Part shown: positions 43,830-57,259 of the stretch, piece after piece
How the letters are laid out: every line of letters begins with the position of its first letter
How positions within the stretch are numbered: position 1 is the first letter of the stretch
Assembly (NCBI GenBank): GCA_947247005.1
Contig: OX365955.1
Span: 33,955,822 to 34,019,821, forward strand
DNA length: 64,000 nt
Reading direction: 5' to 3'
Source of the DNA: Spisula solida
Lineage: Eukaryota; Mollusca; Bivalvia; Venerida; Mactridae
Made by a program: the position numbers and the translations under genes
Notes under the pieces: model-generated
The model's database searches: none
Told to the model about the DNA's origin: nothing
Seen by the model: only the letters and a program-made list of their open reading frames with translations

Positions 43830-46660
43830 AAAGGATTACTACGATGACTTGCAAGTATTTGCTTAAGGCATGTACATGTGTTAACTATATCTCACACAAG
43901 GATACAAGCCTGAGGTTGATACCTGAACGTCTGTCTCGAGTCTGGATAGTCGTACAGACGTATCACTCTGATGCACTTATAATTGCTTTTAAGTGTCTTT
44001 AATAAAATTAATAGTTATTTTAAAACACCACGTGGGTAGTTAATTATTGTGTATACTAATTACAAATTAAATTAATTGAATAGTTTGTCCATTCGAAACA
44101 TAAATCAACGACTTTGTTGTTTATATGAATGATAAATGGACTAGATCGAGGACCAGTCAGCAATATGACATAGTATTACAGCATGTACCACTGTCTATAA
44201 GAGCATTATGCAAATCAAATATTGTTCAACTTAAAGTAAATAAGTCAAGGGAACTTTGCAATTTTGTTCTGACTTTTCATCGCCGAAAGCATGCTTGGAT
44301 GTTGTGTCAATTTGGCTCTCAGTTGTGCTTTGTTGTTGGTAACTTAAGAGTTCTCAGCATGGCTGACTGTGAAACAGTGAAGAGTTAAACGCATGGTTTT
44401 TCGTGATATAACTTCTGCTGAGTCCCGAGGGACGGTTGGTGTCCAAGGCCGTCCGGACGTAGACACACACACGCTGCCGAGGGACTCTGCATATGTTGTA
44501 TATAACAGAACAAAAACATGCATTAACGCTATTATAACGTTTGGTCGGTTACATAATTTTATATCCAAACGAACAACCAGGTGAGGTTCCCATCACGAAC
44601 GTACACCATGCCCGTCTTGCTTACATTTGGCACAAATGTTAATCTCAATGAAATGGAGTGTCATGTGCAAACCTCAGGTTCCTATCTCAAAAGGTCAAGG
44701 TCACAGTTGGAGGTCAAATGTCCCATTGAATTTTGTATGGAGCATTTCTTCTTTATGCATGGTGCGATGTAACTTGGCTTGAATGTAAACCCAATAAGAC
44801 GGTGTGACATGCTGAAATATCAGGTCAATGATCTCAAAGTCACATCCAAGTTCAAAGGTAAAATATGGTCGTAATTTATCTTGTCTGGACCAACTTCAGC
44901 ATCTATTCTTCAGTAAAATGCAGACATTAATGTCATTTTCATTTTGTAGATTCTTAAACATTATGCTGCGTTTTTTCGATGCTGAAATCACCACAAGGTA
45001 TTTTGCTAGTTTGAAAAAAGTTCCAATGAATTTTCAATTTTAACTTAGCAAAAAGATGATGAAAATCAGACAGGGAAGGCAGCACTAAACTTAAACAACC
45101 GAGCACAGAAAACATAAAAGCAACACAGACCGCAACTACACGGCACAATGTTGATTCTCGTATTTTAACATCGTGTATCAAATAATGTTCAAGGAGCTGA
45201 GAATAATTCTGCAACACACATATAAATTCAGATTCAGATAATTTATTGTGACGCACAAATATTAACTTACAATAATAATTCACAGTGACACCCCCCCCCC
45301 CCCCCCCCCCGATACACCAAGCTGCAGACGCCATTTACGTTGTACCGTCAACATTCGGAGTTCCTCCACTATTATTGAACACAGGCGATATGGCTGGAAT
45401 GGTAGTTTTGTGTTGATACATTCGTCTAATAATATTATTTGATTAAAGCGAGTGACAGTCCAACGTAGAGATTAAGTGTATACGTCTAATATATCTCAGT
45501 AATCCTAAAACTGTTATCTTCCGTTATCCTAGGTATTAACTATATTTATCATTACGCTTTGCAATATTCTAGAGGAACTGGACAACTGCCTGTCGTGGTT
45601 ACAACCCGTTCCAACGTTCCTCATAAACTAGGTTCACTTTATAAACTAGAGAAGCACAGACTCTGTGCTTGGGTATAATGTGCTATTACTTAGGAAGTAC
45701 AATTCATTTATTTAAAAAAGTTGCCCAAAACATTAAACAGGGTTTTATCTGACCTATATTTAAAACCAGCTTAATTGATAGTGTTATTACATTAGCAACG
45801 TCTTGATAGATCTCTGTTTTCAAAGTCATTCTCCAAACAAAGTTCAATTCCTCCGCATACCGTGTAAAAGTCACTGGAATGGATGCATGCCTAGTAACGA
45901 CGTCTCAATGATGCTACAAGTGTAGTGAATAACTGCCTGGTGAATACAATAAAGATAAGGATAAACCAGACAGGGGGAAGGCAACACTCATACAACAGAT
46001 CACGACAGACAACAGCTACAAACTCACGATATCATGCCAGTCAAACAAATCCGGAGCAAGAGCCAGCAGACAAGAACGAATCAGAAGGACGACCATTCGT
46101 CACAAGGACAACACACAAAGCCACACTCAACAGAAGTAATAAAGTATAAACTTGGCACTTTGAAAGAAGTGCTTATGCTGGCTATCAAAATTTCAGAAGG
46201 GTACGTGCATCATGAACAGTTTCTCAAAAAGGGTAGTGACTATTTTTTGTAATTTTCTATATTGAATTTTATTATATAAAGTACACGATACATACATAAA
46301 AGAACGTTGATTATACGGCCTCCCCCTTCAAATGTCACTGGGGGGGGGGGGGCTTAAACGTTTACATTGCACCAAATATCACACTTACTAGAACAAGCGT
46401 ACCCCGCAGACAATATTATGGAACAGGACAGTGTATCCCAGATCCCCACACGTGTACGCGACAGGCCAGGTAACGTCAACTGTTGATTTTGGAGTTTGGA
46501 GGCACGTAAGCGAAGCTAGATCACAACACACACGTGCTCTATAGGCGACGGACAGCACATTCATAATTCGGTGTCGACGAGAGGAGCGTTTGAGCCAGCA
46601 ACTAGCAGTTCTGATTCGTTCACTTAGAAGAACGACCCGGATATACGATCCCGGCGATAT
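43830..46660. other. No gene recognised; degenerate repeats and a poly-C tract
   Basis: Contains AGGTCA-rich sequence at 44685-44870 related in style to the AGCTCACCTG units, a 20-base C tract at 45291-45310 and a 13-base G tract at 46340-46352. Short ORFs have no recognisable family. Confidence 0.4.
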
Positions 46661-46670
46661 GACGACCTGG

Positions 46671-49195
46671 ACGTGGTTTGGACGGGGTTGTTCAGCATGT
46701 ACTTGCCAATAGTTGCCACATGGTTTGGACGGGGTAGTTCAGCATGTACTTGCTAATGTTTGCCACATGGTTTGGACGGGGTAGTTCAGCATGAACTTGC
46801 CAATGGTTGCCACATGGTTTGGACGGGGTAGTTCAGCATGTACTTGTTGCCACATGGTTTGGACGGGGGTTGTTCAGTCTGAACTTGCCAATGGTTGCCA
46901 CATGGTTTGGACGGGGTTGTTCAGCATGTACTTGCAAATGGTTGCCACATGGTTTGGACGGGGTAGTTCAGCATGTACTTGTTGCCACATGGTTTGGACG
47001 GGGTTTTTCAGCATGTACTTGTTGCCACATAGTTTGGACGGGGTTGTTCAGTCTGTACTTGCCAATGGTTGCCACATGGTTTGGATGGGGTAGTTCAGCA
47101 TGTACTTGTTGCCACATGGTTTGGACGGGGTTGTTCAGCATGTACTTGTTGCCACATGGTTTTGAAGGGCTTGTTCAGCCTGTACTTGTAGCCACATGGT
47201 TAGGACGGGGTTGTTCAGCATGTACTTTTTGCCACATGGTTTGGACGGGATTGTTCAGCCTGTACTTTTTGCCACATGGTTTGGACGGGGGTTGTTCAGT
47301 CTGAACTTGCCAATGGTTGCCACATGGTTTGGATGGGGTTGTTCAGCATGTACTTGCAAATGGTTGCCACATGGTTTGGACGGGATAGTTCAGCATGTAC
47401 TTGTTGCCACATGGTTTGGACGGTGTAGTTCAGCATGTACTTGCCAATGGTTGCCACATGGTTTGGACGGGGTAGTTCAGTCTGTTCTTGCCAATGAATG
47501 CCACATGGTTTGGACGGGGTTGTTCAGTCTGTACTTGCCCATGGATGCCACATGGTTTGGACGGGGTTGTTCAGCATGTACTTGTTGCCACATGGTTTGG
47601 ACGGGGTAGTTCAGTATGTACTTGTTGCCACATAGTTTGGACGGGGTAGTTCAGTATGTACTTATTGCCACATGGTTTGGACGGGGTAGTTCAGCATGTA
47701 CTTGTTTCCACATGGTTTGGACGGGGTTGTTCAGCCTGTACTTGCCAATGGATGCCACGTGGTTTGGACGGGGTAATTTAGTCTGTACTTGCCTATGGTT
47801 GCCACATGGTTTGGACGGGGTTGTTCAGACTGTACTTGCCAATGGTTGCCACATGGTTTGGACAGGGTAGTTCAGCATGTACTTGTTGCCACATGGTTTG
47901 GACGGGGTTGTTCAGCATGTACTTGTTGCCACATGGTTTTGAAGGGCTTGTTCCGCCTGTACTTGTAGCCACATGGTTAGGACGGGGTTGTTCAGCATGT
48001 ACTTGTTGCCACATGGTTTGGACGGGGTTGTTCAGTCTGTACTTGCCAATGGTTGCCACATGGTTTGGACGGGGTTGTTCAGCATGTACTTGCAAATGGT
48101 TGCCATATGGTTTGGACGGGGTAGTTCAGCATGTACTTGTTGCCACATGGTTTGGACGGGGTTGTTCAGCATGTACTTGTTGCCACATAGTTTGGACGGG
48201 GTTGTTCAGTCTGTACTTGCCAATGGTTGCCACATGGTTTGGACAGGGTAGTTCAGCATGTACTTGTTGCCACATGGTTTGGACGGGGTTGTTCAGCATG
48301 TACTTGTTGCCACATGGTTTTGAAGGGCTTGTTCAGCCTGTACTTGTAGCCACATGGTTAGGACGGGGTTGTTCAGCATGTACTTTTTGCCACATGGTTT
48401 GGACGGGATTGTTCAGCCTGTACTTTTTGCCACATGGTTTGGACGGGGGTTGTTCAGTCTGAACTTGCAAATGGTTGCCACATGGTTTGGACGGGGTTGT
48501 TCAGCATGTACTTGCAAATGGTTGCCACATGGTTTGGACGGGGTAGTTCAGCATGTACTTGTTGCCACATGGTTTGGACGGTGTAGTTCAGCATGTACTT
48601 GCCAATGGTTGCCACATGGTTTGGACGGGGTAGTTCAGTCTGTACTTGCCAATGAATGCCACATGGTTTGGACGGGGTTGTTCAGTCTGTACTTGCCAAT
48701 GGATGCCACATGGTTTGGACGGGGTTGTTCAGCATGTACTTGTTGCCACGTGGTTTGGACGGGGTAGTTCAGTATGTACTTGTTGCCACATGGTTTGGAC
48801 GGGGTAGTTCAGCATGTACTTGTTGCCACATGGTTTGGACGGGGTTGTTCAGCCTGTACTTGCCAATGGATGCCACGTGGTTTGGACGGGGTAATTTAGT
48901 CTGTACTTGCCTATGGTTGCCACATGGTTTGGACGGGGTTGTTCAGTCTGTACTTGCCAATGGTTGCCACATGGTTTAGACAGGGTAGTTCAGCATGTAC
49001 TTGTTGCCACATGGTTTGGACGGGGTTGTTCAGCATGTACTTGTTGCCACATGGTTTTGAAGGGCTTGTTCCGCCTGTACTTGTAGCCACATGGTTAGGA
49101 CGGGGTTGTTCAGCATGTACTTGTTGCCACATGGTTTGGACGGGGTTGTTCAGTCTGTACTTGCCAATGGTTGCCACATGGTTTGGACGAGGGTT
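46671..49195. repeat. 40-46-bp satellite with an about 1.15-kb duplicated block
   Basis: Basic unit CACATGGTTTGGACGGGGTT plus GTTCAGCATGTACTTGTTGC (40 bp), with longer units carrying CCAATGGTTGC. A marker unit (GGTTTTGAAGGGCTTGTTC then a GGTTAGGACGGGG unit) occurs near 47159, 47936, 48316 and 49054. Long stretches around 46800-47760 recur about 1158 bp downstream (for example 47196 and 48354), and another block recurs at about 1118 bp (47806 and 48924). Open frames through it are repeat artefacts. Confidence 0.95.
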
Positions 49196-49324
49196 ATTTA
49201 GCGGCTTGCAACGTGGTTAGGGCGGAGATATAGTCCAGCCTGCACTATAGGATTTGCAATGAAAATACATGTACTGCAATGCTTTGATAAATACGCATTA
49301 TTAATATTTATTTATTAGACTCAA

Positions 49325-49470
49325 GGGTAAATGTATAGCGGCGAAAGGTCAGTACTAACGCACTGGGATGTCAATCAAGTGGTCGTGGGTTAAATCCTCG
49401 GCAAGGGAACTGAACATTTCAGAAACTCTATTCGTAGTATTCACTACTATATCTGACCGTGTGAACTGTA
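49325..49470 (+). mobile_element. Decayed tRNA-derived SINE
   Basis: ACGCACTGGGATGTCAATC and GTCGTGGGTTAAATCCTCGG line up with the tRNA-like head of the SINE at 59313-59718 (ACGCACTGGGCTGTCGATC, GTCGTGGGTTCCATCCCGG). The B box is degenerate, so it is unlikely to be transcribed. Confidence 0.55.
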
Positions 49471-49927
49471 AAATCGCTAGGTTAAATATTCCAGGAAGAC
49501 TGTCTATTTGAAATACGTAAGAGCTAGGTGCACTCTACTCCTCAAAAGTGCTAAACCGCCAGTTTATATTTCATTCCCGTTTTGTAAAAAATGCATGTAT
49601 TCACTTGAAATATCGCATACCGATACATGATTAAGAGATGCAGCTGTGTATTGGTTTATTTTGACCACTTTGCAGTTAATTTTAGTGCATTCGGTGTATT
49701 GCGTAATAATGCATTTTTGCACGTGCAATGCATGTGGACCAGAATTCACGCACACATGAACAAAATCGGAATTACTCATTGATGACTGTTCATCTTGAAA
49801 AACACATAAAAATATTATGAAAAACCACTTTGAACACAATTCCTAGTTGACATTTTTTTTATTTTACAAAATGTATTCATATTTTTTAATAATGAATTTA
49901 CTAACACGAAATTACACATAATGATAT

Positions 49928-50602
49928 ATACACTTACTCACACTCCCAACGCATGTCCTACATTTTTCATAATTTCCCCAACTACTTTTCCATAGATATA
50001 GTTCAAACTTGGCATGTTAATGGATATATATTCTTTGCATGTCTCCTAGAATTTATATGAAAATCAGTTCATTGAAAGATAAAAATTAAACCAAATAATG
50101 AGCATCACTGCAAAACTAAAAGTCACAAAAATGACACCATGTAAAATACTGCATGACGTAGCTCTAGCGTGTAAATCAAGCGGGCCGTTTTTTCAAGAAG
50201 TGGGGACCATTCCCTAAATACTGATACGAATTTTGTGCTTTCGATGGGACAGAAGAAAAAATATATCATAACATACATGGATGGACATACTAGATCCTAA
50301 TTAACAAGGAACATAACGTTTTTCCTTTATTTATTTATTGTTATAAACTGTTTTGTAAAATGTACATCCATTTTTGTAATAGTTTTCATGGTGTATTTTT
50401 GTGACTTTTCAATTTGCAGTGATGGTCGGTACTTGAAATTATTTTCATCTTACAATCAATCGATTTTGATAAAATAATCATATAAACATCAGTTAAATAT
50501 GTGTCTATAAATATGCCAAATTTTAATCAAATCACATTATAAGTAGTTGAGAAATGATGATGAAAAGTGTAGGTGTTGCGTTGGGAGTGTGAGTAAGTGT
50601 AT
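49928..50602. mobile_element. MITE with perfect 26-bp terminal inverted repeats
   Basis: ATACACTTACTCACACTCCC followed by AACGCA at the left is exactly mirrored at the right end. Similarity continues inward (CTACA.TTTTCAT, CAACTACT). The 675-bp body has no ORF. Confidence 0.85.
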
Positions 50603-50853
50603 TATATCCAATGAAGCCAAATATTTGTTTATTTTGGCTTACTTACGGTCTAATTCACCGTTTTAGACTTGCTACGTAATCTAGCATAATTTACACGTGT
50701 AATGCATGCGCGTCGAAAAGCACGTGTTCATGTACGGTTTTGATGTTAGTGAAGATTTTCCTACGCGAAAAACACCTATCATGTTGAATTTAGTACAAAC
50801 AGAACGCGGTTGAACTGTCGGGATGTCATGAGCTTGGATAAAGTTGCGGTCCT

Positions 50854-51482
50854 TAAGGCGGCACTATACAGTAGATTAGAGTCTCGGTGAACTGTCCGCT
50901 GTCTACAAATACAATTTGATGTCCCAAAATTTCCTCACAGCAGCCTGAAGCAAATTAATATCATTTTCTGATTTGTATTAACTAGGCATTAGAAAAAACA
51001 GTATCTTCCAATAGATACATCACTGTTTGAAAACAGGCCTTATGGAACTATGGGTCATTATCGGTCGGAAAATGATGCTGAAAATCGGCAATTCGGGAAC
51101 TGTTCAGACTACCAAAGAAAATTACTCGCTAATACTAGGGCTATACACTGCACAGATTCTTGAAGCTCATTCATTAGGCAATCAAAATCCAATGAGCTAT
51201 ATAGCTGTCAGCCAGCACTTTTTTGGAGTAAAATGGCAAAATTAAAATCCACCTTGATTTCTGCATCAAATCTCCATGAAAAGTCAGAATAGCCCTAGTT
51301 TCGCATTTTTACTCAATATTTCCAAAAGCTTCAATCAGGGTCACTTGAACGCTTGTCAAAATTTTACAAAATCATCAAATTATTAAAATCAAGCCTCAAA
51401 ACCATTCTCCATAAATTATTTACTATTTTACTTTACTATTTACTTTACTATTTACTATAGCTTACTGTTTAGTGCCGCCTTA
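50854..51482. mobile_element. MITE with TAAGGCGGCACTA ends
   Basis: TAAGGCGGCACTATACAGTA at the left is mirrored by TACTGTTTAGTGCCGCCTTA at the right with one mismatch. The body is AT-rich with a 72-codon chance ORF. The right arm is preceded by TTTACTATT repeats. Confidence 0.8.
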
Positions 51483-51877
51483 GTTTTGCTTTTTATTACA
51501 AAAATGATTTTTTTTCGTTTGTAATTGTTTTTTTTAATGATTATTTCCGTTGTTTAATTCACAGGACCCTTCATTTTTTGAAAATCAACACTCAAGCAAA
51601 ATTGACATTTCATAGAAAGAGCCTGTGCGAAATTTGTTGTAAGATTCTTACACTTCATCCAAGTTCGTTTTGCGTCAATCTCGGCATATTACGTGTTTTT
51701 CTGGGAGGGCAGACATCGGTTGTGCTAAAATTTTATGTTAACACGTGTTCATAAACAATTTGGGTGAAATATGTCGTGACTTTGTAAAATAGGCTTCATT
51801 ACGTAACGCGCCTGTAACAAGTAACATGGCCGTTTATCTGCCAAAAAATGAACCAATAATTAAATGCAAGTATTATT

Positions 51878-51902
51878 ACCTGCGGGCCATGAGGCCGCAG
51901 GT
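51878..51902. repeat. Perfect short palindrome
   Basis: ACCTGCGG and CCGCAGGT (8-base arms) around GCCATGAGG. Possibly the end of an interspersed repeat; not otherwise identified. Confidence 0.5.
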
Positions 51903-52394
51903 ATATTGGTATGATCAAAGTGAAAAGTCCATTGAGGGGCACGTGACCTGTTCTTGATGGTTTACAATTTCAAAAGTATAATCCAAAAAATGAAGCATTT
52001 TGTGAGAATGTCGTGAACCAGACTAATTCCATTATTCCATGCGGATAACCTCGGTCTTTGTCGCATTGCAATAGTTTATATACCGAATAAATCAGAACTG
52101 TCCGAAATTTCACTGTGAGCGCTAGGCAATTGAGACCATGCATCTAAACAGCAGGTGTCTGCAGCTGCATAAGCAAAGCTCTTGGAACCCGGTCAATGAT
52201 AAATATAGTGAGCAATGGAGTACATCCCGTAGAGAACACATTGCTAGCTTAATAACAGAAGCATGGTATATTGATACATGATAAATGTTTTTCAAATTCT
52301 GTGTTGTTCATTCGCTCGGCACATAACAAAACCAAATAATTAGAGGATATATGTTTGTTTAAACTGAATACGATTTATATCTCGTCATGACATT

Positions 52395-52640
52395 TGTTGT
52401 GATAAAGTTCAAAATTACTGTTACATATTATAAATGGTTATGTTAGATTAATCGGAATTTTCCGATATTACAAGTCATGTATTTGAATTATTTGGACAGA
52501 TACATTTAAACATACACCGGAATAAATTCGATCAGCATCCAAACTGCAAAAAAACCACATCCTAAACAATACAACTTAATCATCTGCCCGCAGAGAACTG
52601 TTTGACTTGTTTAAGTATTGGTATTCAAAAGAGAGTACGT
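52395..52640 (-). repeat. Dispersed repeat family F, copy 2
   Basis: Inverted relative to copy 1 at 9685-9910, sharing CATCCTAAACA, CGATCAGCATCCAAACTGC, ATTTAAACATACAC and GTTAGATTAATCGG. Confidence 0.7.
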
Positions 52641-52689
52641 GCAGTATTAACAAAATTATTACACACAATTATGGTGGCGGTTTATAACT

Positions 52690-53005
52690 TTTTCAGTGAC
52701 GGACATCCTGTATCCAATGTATCTCTCTCCCTTTCGTGAGGCTGTCTTTTAATTTGTCCCTCTGGTCAGATCATGCTGTATGGGCAGCACTGATAGCAAT
52801 CGTGAAAACTCGGCCATTTCCGTATGTCTCCGGTAAATAAGCTCGGCCATTTCCGTATGTCTCCGGTTAATACGTATATTGCAATTGCATTGAGGCCGAG
52901 GTGATCAGAATGCACTGATAAAGGATGCACATGCGCCCTTATGGCTTCAGCACTATGCAAAGCGCATGAAAAGGGCGCTGTATAAAATCTGGTCTTCATC
53001 ATTCA
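52690..53005 (+). mobile_element. 5'-truncated SINE, same family as 59313-59718
   Basis: Shares CTGGTCAGATCATGCT, ATGCACATGCGCCCTTATGG, ACTATGCAAAG and the tail domain AAAAGGGCGCTGTATAAA. The middle has a local tandem duplication of GCTCGGCCATTTCCGTATGT plus CTCCGGT. The tRNA-like head is absent. Confidence 0.65.
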
Positions 53006-53124
53006 AAGCCATAATCATAATCATCATAATGCTATTGCGCATTGTATCCATTAAATTTTAATTTGAAGAAAAAACGTTTGAAAATGTGTGTTGTCCCTCT
53101 ATAGATTACACTCCTTATGAAACA

Positions 53125-53325
53125 GCATAGTCATATTCAAAACAACATAATATTCAGTACAACGACATATTCAATATAACGAACTATTCAATACAACGAC
53201 ATATTCAATACAACGACACATTCAATACAACGACATATTCAATACAACGACATGTTCAATACAACGACCTATTCAATACAACGACCTATTCAATACAAAG
53301 TCATATTCAATACAACGACATATTT
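53125..53325. repeat. 17-bp minisatellite
   Basis: About eleven copies of ATTCAATACAACGACAT, degenerating at both sides. Confidence 0.9.
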
Positions 53326-56300
53326 TCAGGAAATAAACGTGGTTGTTGTTAGGAGAGATGACATAATATTAATATCAAGGTCACCATAGCAACATGTATG
53401 TTGGTATTATAACAATGGACTCTGTCTAACTGTCTTATCATCATCATGTGAATCACGAACGATGTTGAGAACATTTATAAACACTTTTATCAACCATTAG
53501 CGATAATAATGATACAAACCTGATTTAAATTATTGCTCTATGGAACCGGAATCCGATTAAAATATCACGGAACGTTGATAAGGGTTGTAAATCAATTGAC
53601 GATCAAATTTTCTAAGCTCAGCCTACAAGAATTAATGACGTGTTTATCAGTTTGTTGTTTTTGGAACCGTAGATAGTGTGAAGATACCTAGTATAATGGA
53701 TGCGGCAAGCAGGGGTGTATCTTGGTGTATAAATGTAGGATGAAGATCACTATCCCATTGTCTATTGTTGTTTTCAGTGTGTTTACCACGATTATAATCA
53801 AATACAAGAATGCTGCTACATTTAAAGCTAAATTAAATGTCGGATAAGACAATGCCATTGATTTTATTCGTTAAGCCGACGCTACATTTATACTTATTTT
53901 AGTTATTTAGTCGGTTGTTACTCTCGACGCCGCTAGCACCATCTCAGATACATATTCATACACATTGTCGAAGCCGGAGGTGATTGGCCAATTAGACAGG
54001 GATAAAACCACAATGACCACTCATTACGATTGTTTCAGTCGAACGCAAAAAGTGTCGCACTCGGTTTGCTGGCTTTTAAAAGTAGTGTTTACATTTGCGA
54101 AATTGTTACAGAAAATTGTTGCACGAAACCAAGTTACCTAGTGTTTTTACTCATGCAACAAAATTGCACAAATTAGAACTTGCTCTAATTCTGTGCAACA
54201 ATTTCATTATAAATTTGCTGATAAGAGGGTAAAACAGCTGTCAGGTATCCATTTTCATCCTGTTAAGTCCAACTTTGGGTATTTATCAAGTATTTTATAT
54301 GGTTGAGAGGCAAAACACTAGCCTGGACAGATGATTTTATTGAAACTTTGCTTCATTAATATCAAACAGAAGTAAAATTATCAAATATTTCACAACCTGA
54401 TTAGTCTTAAAAGGTTGTTCGTATAAAATGTAGCAACTTTTAATTTATACATGTATGATACAGTGTAATCTCACTAGATGAAATCCATTTCTAAACATGC
54501 ATTGGTTGATGTACAGAGGTTGTTGTTATGGAAGTATACTCTAGGTATAAAATTATCATGTTGTTAAATAGAGGTTGTTGCTCAAAGAGGGATTTCTCTT
54601 GAGAGATAGCTCTGTATACCGGGTTTGCATAAAAAATGGTAAATAACAAGTGGAGATAATTCAAATGCTTAAATACTTCTAATTTTGGAAGCAACATGCA
54701 ATAAAACCAATGTAGAGCATATGCCTAATTAATAGTTCACGCGACAAATTGCTCTTTGTGTATACGGAACTAAAACAATTACAAAATGTACATCCAATTG
54801 TTGTGCAACAAACATATCTTAAAGCTTAGTGTAGATTTTTGTGATAGACAATTTAGTATGAACATACTACTTGTAGTAATAAACTATGCACAGTTAGCAG
54901 AACCTTCAATACGGGAGCGAGAAAAGTCATTACTGTCTACACAGTGAAACACACCCCTCTTGATAATCCTTAGTTTGTATAGAATAGACGAGATACGCCC
55001 GCTGTCTATTGGTGGTTACAAATGGTTAAATCTGACCATACATTCAAAAGGTCGATGGGCGTAACATATCGGTGCAAAATATCATTGTTTTTTCTACATA
55101 AGTCAAGTTTTTGTGAATCTTAGGTTAGTTGTAGAAGATTTTTTCTCTCAAGTTATAAATGTGTGTTTGTGTCATGGTTTATCACGTGGATGTTCTCAGG
55201 TGGGTATTGTTATACAAGCTTATCCAATATCTAATATTTGCATTTTAGGATGAAATATGAAGAAGAGTTAGTGGGTTTAAGGTGCGATAATTGTAGTATT
55301 GAACAGTTTTATTGTATGTTAAGTGCAATTAATTTTGCAGGAATTTGAGAAACTGTCACCGAAGTATTCATTTTTCAGGACAGCATTGAATTTCTGAACG
55401 CACTGACTTTGTTTGCGTTAGGTTTACCGCGGTCATTTTTTACCTGTTTTTTTTTATTTTGAAGCGTTTTACTAAAAGTTTTCATTAATAACAGATTTTA
55501 CAATTTTATGAATGATCGGATCATATTGCGCAATAATTATGATGACATCTGCATATTTAGAAAACAAACATGGTATGATTCATCTATAGAAGGTTTACCA
55601 GTATTTTATAGCCGTTTTGTTCGTGGCTAAGACCATTAAAACATATTAAAATTTTAATTACACCTTAAGGCCGGTGTACCATTTAAATTGTGATGTGAAT
55701 AAATTAATGTACTGAATGTTTTTTCAAGTTGCATTGAAATTAAATTATTCATCATCGAAATATATTAACAAAAATTTAAACTCCATTGATAAATGTTTCT
55801 CCAATTAGCGGCAGTTATTTGAACGTCTCCAAAATCAATTAAGCCATTAAGCTGTTATAAACTACGGTCTTTATTCGCTCCAATCAAGAGTAAATGCCCC
55901 TTCCAACCCATATTTCCTTTTGACACCTATTTCTCGAACGTGATAATTGTTTAAAAGGTAGCAACATGTGCATTAATTTCTTTTCTTATTTAATAAGTGA
56001 TTACAAGCGTCACCGAAGCCGACACGTATATCAAACAAGCGTGCATTTCACGCTCTTTCTACACATCTGTTCGTCTAGTTTAATGTGACATTAAATATTA
56101 TACAAGTCACAATAAAACAAATTGATCAAACGTTCTAAGCTTAACGTAAATTTGAACAAGACTAAATATTCAAATGAAGGAAATCATTATCCATGATATA
56201 TATAGGGAGAAGGCAACGAGGTGACGTTTATAAATTAAATGCAGTCATTCTAATTCCTGCTTCATTTTGTACGAAACAAATCAGCACTTTCTACACTAGG

Positions 56301-57255
56301 GATATATCATATATACAATGTACTTGGATTTCGTATTTTTATCTAAACTATCAAAGGATCAAGGTGAGTGTTTTCTACTTTCTTTCATATTTTCTACTTT
56401 CTCTCATCTTTTCTTCTTTCATTGTTTCTTCTTACAGAACTGTCCTTACTATAATAAACTAGAAAACGATATGTATTTTAATTAACATGTATATGGTACA
56501 TTATTTTCGATACGAATTTGGAACAAATGATTATATTTCTTAGAAATAATATTTGTCTGTTTTATCAAATAGTTAATACTGCATTTATGAAAAACGTGTA
56601 ACAAAAGTTAACCTCTTATATCATTCTTTGAATGACCTTTACAACATCACGCTAAAAGGGTCCGGACAGGGCCTCTACAAATACAGTTGTACCCAACTCC
56701 GGATATTAACACAATTCCTTTTAATGTTGCTTCATTATGAGCGAATAAATACATCACCAGCGTATTGTTCAATAATGATAAACATGTATTTATTTAGAAT
56801 AGATTGAAATTTATTCTGTACAAATGTTCCAACGGCATCCCTTTCATTGTATTATAATTATTAGTAGTTGACCCAAATTGTCGAAAAAATATTTAAAAAT
56901 CGATGTTTTTCTCATTTCGCGGCTTTATAAATACATGTATTGCAAATCAGTTTTGTTTGATAAAAACGTACAATGTACCCTACACAAAACCGTTCTTCAT
57001 TATTTAGAACCAAACGTTGAAAATAAAATAATTGAAGAGTCTACAGTCAAGTTGGAACATTTGTCAAGTATACTTTATCCGAGGCACTACTTTGTGTATG
57101 CGAATTATTATTATTTTATAGTCAATTGCACAATGTTTTTGCATACAGTCATTAAAACACTGAATTATATACATTTCAATAAAAAGTAACAGAATTGCTA
57201 CAAATACTTAGTGATGTACATGCAGAAACTTTATTTGTATAAAAATCATCAAACG
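53326..57255. other. Gene-free AT-rich stretch
   Basis: No coding exon, RNA gene or clear mobile element was recognised. One hairpin lies at about 54160-54203 (TTGCACAAATTAGA opposite TCTAATTCTGTGCAA). ORFs up to 103 codons (56878-57189) are AT-rich and lack recognisable motifs. Confidence 0.4.
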
Positions 57256-57259
57256 ATGC

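Noticed and set aside
46791..49220. Many overlapping ORFs of 80-218 codons rich in Cys/Trp/Gly
   Set aside because: Translations of the 40-46-bp satellite; several frames and both strands are open in the same place and repeat with the DNA unit.
56878..57189. 103-codon ORF (+)
   Set aside because: AT-rich, no recognisable motif, and no splice or promoter context; likely chance.
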